From positions 5,973,001-6,037,000 of the forward strand of contig NC_087073.1 in assembly GCF_026151205.1 (NCBI RefSeq): 64,000 bases of DNA, given 5' to 3'. The stretch comes from Bolinopsis microptera (Eukaryota; Ctenophora; Tentaculata; Lobata; Bolinopsidae). The notes below the pieces were generated by a model. The model saw only the letters and a list, made by a program, of their open reading frames with translations. It was not told the origin of the DNA and did not search any database. Below are positions 59,092 to 64,000 of this stretch, piece after piece (position 1 is the first letter of the stretch; each line of letters opens with the position of its first letter). Made by a program: the position numbers and the translations under genes.

Positions 59092-59775
59092 CTGGTTACG
59101 TTTTGGATGTTTTTACGTTTGTTGCTCCAGATATCGCATCAAGGCAAAGAAAGTGTGAGGATTTAGGATGACGTTCTGAATGATTTCAGCTTTACCTCAT
59201 ACTGTTAAGTGTTGTAAGCAATTGTTGTATCATTATTATTAAACTTATGGGTAGTCTAATTTTCACGATCATATCTTGAGCGACATTAAAGTTAATCAAA
59301 AACTTAAATAATAATATAATAATATTTAATCCCAAAAAGAAAGAACAAAACAAGTGGCGTAGAGAAAATAGTGCTAATTATAGTTATTTGGAGAGATGAT
59401 AGTAACTATTTATAGTATAGTCCAGCGTCCCCCACACGTGAACTTATACAGTTATACTGACCCCCAGTCTTAATACAAGATCCTTGCAGCATTTTAGTTC
59501 CTTCTGTTCAGACAAATCTTGTCTTCCTCGTTTTCATTATCACATACAGGTCTGAAAAGGAATGAATTTAGTATGCATTAAGTAATAAATATTTGAATAT
59601 TTAGGAGAGATTTACAGAATATATACACTAGAAGTGTGAACTAATTTCGTATTTGAATGCTTTACAACGCAATCCAAATGTCTTCTCCTCCTTTGTGGAA
59701 GTTTTTAGTTAACTGGTGCCTGTATCTAAACTTAAAGCGAAAGTGAAAGTTTCTTGTTAACTCAAACTGTTACCT
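59092..59775. other. No gene recognised
   Basis: AT-rich spacer and likely 3' UTR of the minus-strand pentraxin-like gene. It has two copies of the phrase aaagtgaaagtgaaagtttc or close variants near 59735-59800. Confidence 0.4.
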
Positions 59776-60705
59776 CTATCTAAAGTGAAAGTGAAAGTTT
59801 CTATTACACTTGTATCTAAAGTGTCTCTGTAGTGTGTCCTCGTGACACTTCAAACTACGCTTAGTTTCTGTCAGCTCCTCCTGGGTGTTGGTGAGGGAAG
59901 TATTGGTTTCTGTCAGCTCCTGCCTGGTGCTCTGAAGCTCCTCCTGGGTGTTGGTGAGGGAAGTATTGGTTTCTTTTAATTCTTGTTCCGCCGTGTTAAG
60001 CCTTTCTTCAATCCGTCTCAGTCTTTCGTTGGGGTCAGGAACTACGGAGCAGTTTGTAGGGATCTCAACCACATTTCCAGTTCGTTGCTGCGACATTATA
60101 TTCTCCCACTTGAAAAGTCTATTTGAGTTGAGTATCTCCTCTTCAGAAGAACACATGTCAGAGGCCATTGCTCTTATCTCTGTAGAGGTGAGTACCCTGT
60201 TGAAAATGTTCATCTTGAACAAATCTCCGCCAAAAATGAACCTCGACGCCACCACCTCATCAGCTCTATTCCCCAGACTCATTTTACCTCCGGTCTTTAT
60301 TTTACTCTGTTTCGTGATTCTAGACCCAACTTTCTCACCGTTGAAGTAAGCAGCGAGAATGTAGCCCCCCCATGTCCAGCAGAAATGATACCACTCATTT
60401 ACTGGGGCAGTGAACTTACCGATCAGACTGAGATTACTACTGACTACCTCGTTCCAATGTTCACCAGCTTCTAGATAAATGTGAGAATGGCTGGCGACGT
60501 AGTAATTTAGTACAACCGGGTTGGACGTCTCACTTCGCCTCTTAATCCAGGTGCAAATTGAAATTTGTGTTGCAAATGGGCTCATGTCTGGGTTCCATTG
60601 TATTTTGTCACCCTGACCATCCCCAAAACTTAATGCACTGTACTTCTGTTGTGCTGGAGAACAGCCCACTCCCAGGAGAAGCGTGACAACAACCACTAGA
60701 ATCAT
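59776..60705 (-). CDS. Secreted pentraxin-like (LamG fold) protein with coiled-coil tail, 309 residues
   Basis: A signal peptide at 1-18 (ILVVVVTLLLGVGC) is followed by one concanavalin-like/LamG domain at about 22-205. Pentraxin marks: ISICTWIKR and WYHFCWTWGG, the paired cysteines of pentraxins. HFCWTWGG nearly fits the H-x-C-x-[ST]-W-x-[ST] signature. FGGDLFKMNIFNRVLTSTEI matches the C-terminal strand/helix of the fold. Residues 226-295 form a coiled coil with an internal repeat (ETNTSLTNTQEEL twice). Three N-glycosylation sites (NLS, NCS, NTS) are visible. Pentraxins bind sugars or membranes with calcium and oligomerise; neuronal pentraxins also combine a coiled coil with this domain, but with the coil first. 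Here the coil comes last. The coding sequence is a single exon as far as visible. A specific function cannot be given. Confidence 0.75.
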   Translation of the reverse strand: MILVVVVTLLLGVGCSPAQQKYSALSFGDGQGDKIQWNPDMSPFATQISICTWIKRRSETSNPVVLNYYVASHSHIYLEAGEHWNEVVSSNLSLIGKFTAPVNEWYHFCWTWGGYILAAYFNGEKVGSRITKQSKIKTGGKMSLGNRADEVVASRFIFGGDLFKMNIFNRVLTSTEIRAMASDMCSSEEEILNSNRLFKWENIMSQQRTGNVVEIPTNCSVVPDPNERLRRIEERLNTAEQELKETNTSLTNTQEELQSTRQELTETNTSLTNTQEELTETKRSLKCHEDTLQRHFRYKCNRNFHFHFR

Positions 60706-61036
60706 TTAGAGAGAAATACTGGACCTAGAAATACTGTTCGAAGAAATAAAGGAATAAATAAATTTCAGTAGTTAACGTTTGTTTATAGTTGGTCCTGATT
60801 TTATTATCATGTATGTGAAACAAAAAATCTAAATCTAAATCGTAGAAATATTCCATTGTTTGATAACGTTACAAAGGACATGTTAGAGGCGTCAACCTCA
60901 ATTCTATTCATAGACTGGCATTTATGTCTTTAATATTGAGATGATTAGAAAAATTCAATTGTCTTGCTTCAAGAAAATAGCTTCAAGGTTTCGGTGACCA
61001 GGTGAAACTTGAAGTTCATAGTGACTTCTTTAGACC
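60706..61036. promoter_or_regulatory. Upstream region of the pentraxin-like gene
   Basis: The minus-strand gene's promoter should lie here. No core element could be singled out. Confidence 0.25.
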
Positions 61037-61039
61037 TTT

Positions 61040-61260
61040 AATGTCCGTATTACCCAACAACGCCTTTAAAGATGACCTGTACTTTATGTTTAAAGACGAC
61101 TTCTATTTAAATTAGGATTTAAAATTTTGGCATATTACCCAACAATTTAAAGGTCACCTTTAAATTTAAAGCCGACCAAATTTTTAGTCAAAGACGACCT
61201 TAAAATTTCCATTATTTTGGTATTCCCCAACAAAGGTCCCCTTTAAAAGATCGAAGAGCT
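61040..61260. repeat. Three diverged ~85-bp repeats at the left end of the Harbinger element
   Basis: The phrase attacccaacaa followed by a tttaaag/ggtc block occurs near 61048, 61132 and 61219 (the last as attccccaacaaagg). It probably marks the subterminal region of the transposon. Confidence 0.5.
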
Positions 61261-61450
61261 CAAAAAACCGGTTTAACCAGTAATTTTGGCGCGTTTTATA
61301 TTCACTTCCCAATTACATCCAGGTTTCCTCATAGTGAACTTCCTATATCGATGTCATTTGTAACCATTTCTGTGCTTGTTTTGTCAAATACTTTGCTCCA
61401 GTTCAATCAATTTGTCACTTTTTGGATTGCCCCTGAAGTGAGAAGTCATA

Positions 61451-62524
61451 ATGAGTAGTATTGTCAGCATAACCGATATTGTGGCAGTTGAAGAGCTCGC
61501 TTCACGTCATGCTAGACGATCACGAATTTACAGACCTGTTCGTGATCGCCGTAACCCTTTGCTGGAGTACGATGATGTTGAGTTTTTCCGGCGCTTCCGC
61601 ATGCATAAGGACGGTTTTCAGCACGTGTTTTCTCTTGTTGAGTCTAAACTTAGGCATCATCCAACGAATAGGAATTCTCCGATACCGAAAGTTCTTCAGC
61701 TAGCAATAACTATTAGGTGCTACGCTAACGGGGATTTCCAAATAGGTAATGGTGATTTATTTGGTGTCAGCCAGTCGTATGTATCCAAAACAGTTCCACG
61801 AGTCTCTCAAGCTATTGCGTCTCTATCCGCGGATCTTATCAAGTTTCCCTCCGGATATTATCTTAAAGAGGTTCATAACTTCTTCTTAGACTATTCAAAC
61901 TTCCCTGGTGTGTGTGGTGTGATAGACGGCGTGCATATACCAATCCAAAGCCCAGGTGGTAAACAGTCCGAACTCTATAGGAATAGGAAAGGTATTTTCA
62001 GCATCAATTGTCAGGTGGTATGCGACCACAAGCATAAGCTAACTAATGTGGTTGCTCGGTGGCCAGGTAGCGTTCACGACAGCAGAATGTGGAGCAATTC
62101 GCAGTTGTGTATGGAATTTGAGAGCGGGAGTCATGAGGGGATTTTGTTGGCTGACAGTGGCTACCCACTATCCCGACAAGTTATGGTGCCATTCGATTAT
62201 CCGTGCAGCGACAGGTTCAGGGGGCGATTTAACAGAGCTTTATGTAAAAGTAGAGTTTTTGTTGAACAATCAATCGGAAACTGGAAAAGGCGTTTTCCCA
62301 TATTATCTAAACAAATGAGGTGTAAGGTTGATACAACGTTAACTATTATCGTTGCTACTGCTGTTCTTAACAACATCTGCATCGATCTCAAACAACCAGT
62401 TCCAGGAGGAGATGCCCCAACAGGAGAAGGAAACTGTTATGACGATGACCCTTTTCAGCCTGGTAAAGATTTTATGTTTGATGGGGAGGATGTTCGAGAT
62501 GTGATTGTTAACCGATTTGTTTGA
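61451..62524 (+). CDS. Harbinger transposase (HARBI1-type DDE_Tnp_4), 357 residues
   Basis: Catalyses transposition together with the Myb-like protein encoded 365 bp downstream. An N-terminal helical region includes a helix-turn-helix-like GDLFGVSQSYVSKTVPRV (about 101-118). The catalytic core has Asp159 in GVIDGVHIPI, Asp210 in WPGSVHDSRMW and Glu272 in RVFVEQSIGNWKRRF. The conserved ADSGYPL (234-240) lies between. The spacing and the 357-residue length are normal for HARBI1-like proteins (about 350). No stop or frameshift. The domesticated host gene HARBI1 is an alternative, but the neighbouring Myb-like gene and repeats favour a transposon. Confidence 0.92.
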   Translation: MSSIVSITDIVAVEELASRHARRSRIYRPVRDRRNPLLEYDDVEFFRRFRMHKDGFQHVFSLVESKLRHHPTNRNSPIPKVLQLAITIRCYANGDFQIGNGDLFGVSQSYVSKTVPRVSQAIASLSADLIKFPSGYYLKEVHNFFLDYSNFPGVCGVIDGVHIPIQSPGGKQSELYRNRKGIFSINCQVVCDHKHKLTNVVARWPGSVHDSRMWSNSQLCMEFESGSHEGILLADSGYPLSRQVMVPFDYPCSDRFRGRFNRALCKSRVFVEQSIGNWKRRFPILSKQMRCKVDTTLTIIVATAVLNNICIDLKQPVPGGDAPTGEGNCYDDDPFQPGKDFMFDGEDVRDVIVNRFV

Positions 62525-62888
62525 TAACAGTATATTACTATTAAGCTATTAACGATGAAATATTTTCTTCTAGTCCTAGTACTTCAAAATGTTCAAAATG
62601 TACTTTTATTTTTGCTAGAATTAAAATGCGTGCCAAAAATAAACTTGATTTTCTCGTTCATTTGTATTATACCGATGACCCTATTTATTGAACATACTTT
62701 TTCATATCCTTGTTTTTAATTTCTGCGTCTGCTCAATCTATCTACACTACATTTGTACTTCAGAAAATGCAATATGTTATAAAGCTATAAATTGCAAAGT
62801 TATTTCATTCTACTTTTTATCTTTATTTACTTACAATAATACATATTGATGACGTAGCATATTTGATAAAAATCATCTTGCAGAGACC
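62525..62888. other. Spacer between the two Harbinger genes
   Basis: AT-rich, 364 bp. It may hold the promoter of the second gene; AATAAA (62638) could end the transposase transcript. Confidence 0.4.
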
Positions 62889-63932
62889 ATGGTAGACATA
62901 GCCGATTCAGAGGAGCCCCTGTTTATTGTTGGAAATAGAAAGAAGCAGCAAATTAAAGGTGAAGACAAGAAAGGTAAAGAAAGGACATCAAGAGGGAAGA
63001 AATGGAGTCCAGAAGAAACACGTTTTCTCATAGACCAAGTCGATAAAAAACGCCATATTATTGAGTCGAAAGCAACTAACCGTGGCTTTAAGGAGCTGAA
63101 CCTTAAGAATGAAACTTGGCAAGAAATATGTTTGGCCCATAACAACAAAATAGACTTCATTCCCCGAACAGTTCAGAGTATCAAATCGAAATGGGACAAT
63201 ATGAAAACTGACTGCAAGAAGAGAAGTGATGACCTACAGAAGCACCTTAAGAAAACAGGTGCAGCTCCTGACAGCAGCTTGAACCTTACAGCCCAAGAAG
63301 AGAGAGTTTTGGGCATAATGAATGTGGTGAAAACTTCTCTTCAAAACCCGTTCGACGATGACTCTGCTTGCTCGTCAAAAACCTACAGATGCAGTTCAGC
63401 ACCTGCTGTGCAACTGCAAGAGAGTGAAGATAACGACTCCACCGATAGTAGAGCTGACAGTAGAGCTGACAGTAGAGCTGACAGTAGAGCTGACAGTAGA
63501 GCTGACAGTAGAGCTGACAGTAGAGCTGACAGTAGAGCTGGTCAAGAGGAAGACATCGGGTCAGGAGACGACGAGATAGAGATTGTCGCCGCAGAAGGAT
63601 CGAGAAGTAGGAGCACAAGCATATTACCAACTCCCACGCCTGTAAAACGGAGGAAAGTTGGAAATGCTAAGCTAACGAGGGAAGATCTGGACAGAACACA
63701 GATGGAAATCTGGGAGTTGCAAAAACAGCAAATGGCAGAAAAACACCAAGCCTATCTAGACACCCTTGACCACATTAAAAGTGTTATAAGTATGAGTAGC
63801 TCATGGAAGTCTCAATCGAGTCTAGCTGATCAACCTGAGCAGACTGCTCAGCCTGATCAGCTAGACTCGATTAGGACTGCCATGAGCTGGATTGCCAACC
63901 TGGACACTGTTGAAAATCTTGAACAACTCTAA
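62889..63932 (+). CDS. Harbinger Myb/SANT-like protein, 347 residues
   Basis: The second Harbinger gene. In studied elements it binds the transposon ends and carries the transposase to the nucleus and DNA. A Myb/SANT-like domain (about 36-115) starts KKWSPEETRFLIDQV and includes TWQEICLAHN and TVQSIKSKWDNMKTDCKK, the trihelix pattern of Myb_DNA-bind_5-type proteins. An acidic linker then carries eight tandem DSRA tetrapeptides (about 189-220) and an acidic stretch. A basic PVKRRK possible nuclear signal follows, then a long helix (EDLDRTQMEIWELQKQQ, about 255-300) likely for oligomerisation or transposase contact. Start context ccATGG is good. Open from start to stop. Confidence 0.85.
   Translation: MVDIADSEEPLFIVGNRKKQQIKGEDKKGKERTSRGKKWSPEETRFLIDQVDKKRHIIESKATNRGFKELNLKNETWQEICLAHNNKIDFIPRTVQSIKSKWDNMKTDCKKRSDDLQKHLKKTGAAPDSSLNLTAQEERVLGIMNVVKTSLQNPFDDDSACSSKTYRCSSAPAVQLQESEDNDSTDSRADSRADSRADSRADSRADSRADSRADSRAGQEEDIGSGDDEIEIVAAEGSRSRSTSILPTPTPVKRRKVGNAKLTREDLDRTQMEIWELQKQQMAEKHQAYLDTLDHIKSVISMSSSWKSQSSLADQPEQTAQPDQLDSIRTAMSWIANLDTVENLEQL
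63448..63540 (+). repeat. 12-bp coding minisatellite (DSRA repeat)
   Basis: Eight nearly perfect units of gacagtagagct encoding Asp-Ser-Arg-Ala in the Myb-like protein. A length multiple of three keeps the frame. The reverse strand of the same array gives a spurious open frame of LYCQ repeats. Confidence 0.96.
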
Positions 63933-64000
63933 AAAGTAATTGTAAAGTATGAGAGTAGTTTACAGATGGAATTAGAGGAGATTAGGACTGATTTTATTGG

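Larger units (their letters stand above)
61040..64000 (+). mobile_element. PIF/Harbinger transposon, left part
   Basis: Contains the transposase and the Myb-like partner gene in the same orientation, the standard Harbinger pair. The right end, and therefore the inverted repeats and the 3-bp target duplication, lie beyond the window; the exact left end is not certain. Both genes are fully open, so this may be a recently active copy. Confidence 0.8.

Noticed and set aside
59948-60349. 133-codon plus-strand frame opposite the pentraxin-like gene
   Set aside because: No motif; antisense of a well-supported domain.
63286-63630. Minus-strand LYCQ-repeat frame and plus-strand VELT-repeat frame
   Set aside because: Shadows of the DSRA coding repeat of the Myb-like gene; period 12 keeps all frames open.
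1-64000. tRNA, rRNA or other structured RNA genes
   Set aside because: No segment showed tRNA box A/B spacing or rRNA-like sequence that I could support by eye.

Overview
The window looks like nuclear DNA of an invertebrate animal. It is AT-rich, has long introns with ordinary GT/AG junctions, gives only a few percent of its length to coding sequence, and carries many small DNA transposons plus a non-LTR retrotransposon. The host genes I recognise (a ZC3H10-type zinc-finger protein, PEAK/NKF3-type pseudokinases, a secreted pentraxin-like protein) are animal genes. The species cannot be fixed from the sequence; an early-branching animal such as a cnidarian is a guess.

Layout. 1-1.4 kb: 5'-truncated LINE on the minus strand, running off the left edge and abutting one copy of a 120-bp direct repeat. 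1.4-7.4 kb: no recognised gene, several MITEs. 7.44-8.38 kb (+): ZC3H10-like CCCH protein. 9.5-17.8 kb: a transposon nest. It holds five copies of a tiny element with 8-bp target duplications (two nested in each other, one inside another MITE); a MITE split by a 3.44-kb element with 1.25-kb near-identical inverted arms, a 6-bp target duplication and one intact C2H2-finger gene (Polinton-like ends); a 1.2-kb hAT-type element filled with a 42-bp minisatellite; and a broken mobile-element gene between two direct repeats.

19-57.8 kb (+): two related genes in tandem. Gene B (47.5-57.8 kb, six coding exons, 681 residues) is a PEAK/NKF3-family scaffold pseudokinase with a helical flank on both sides of the kinase fold, a complete HRDLKxxN loop and NFG in place of DFG. 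Gene A (19-39.2 kb, tentative) has an N-lobe that aligns with gene B and shares an intron position and phase, but I could not find a full C-lobe. The introns hold MITEs and minisatellites and little else visible.

58.9-60.7 kb (-): one isolated exon candidate and a secreted pentraxin/LamG protein with a coiled-coil tail. 61.0-64 kb (+): left part of a Harbinger transposon with both characteristic genes, a HARBI1-type DDE transposase and a Myb/SANT-like partner, both open; the right end lies outside the window.

The host genes do not form an obvious pathway. The two strongest leads are the palindromic element with its C2H2 gene and the tandem pseudokinase pair.
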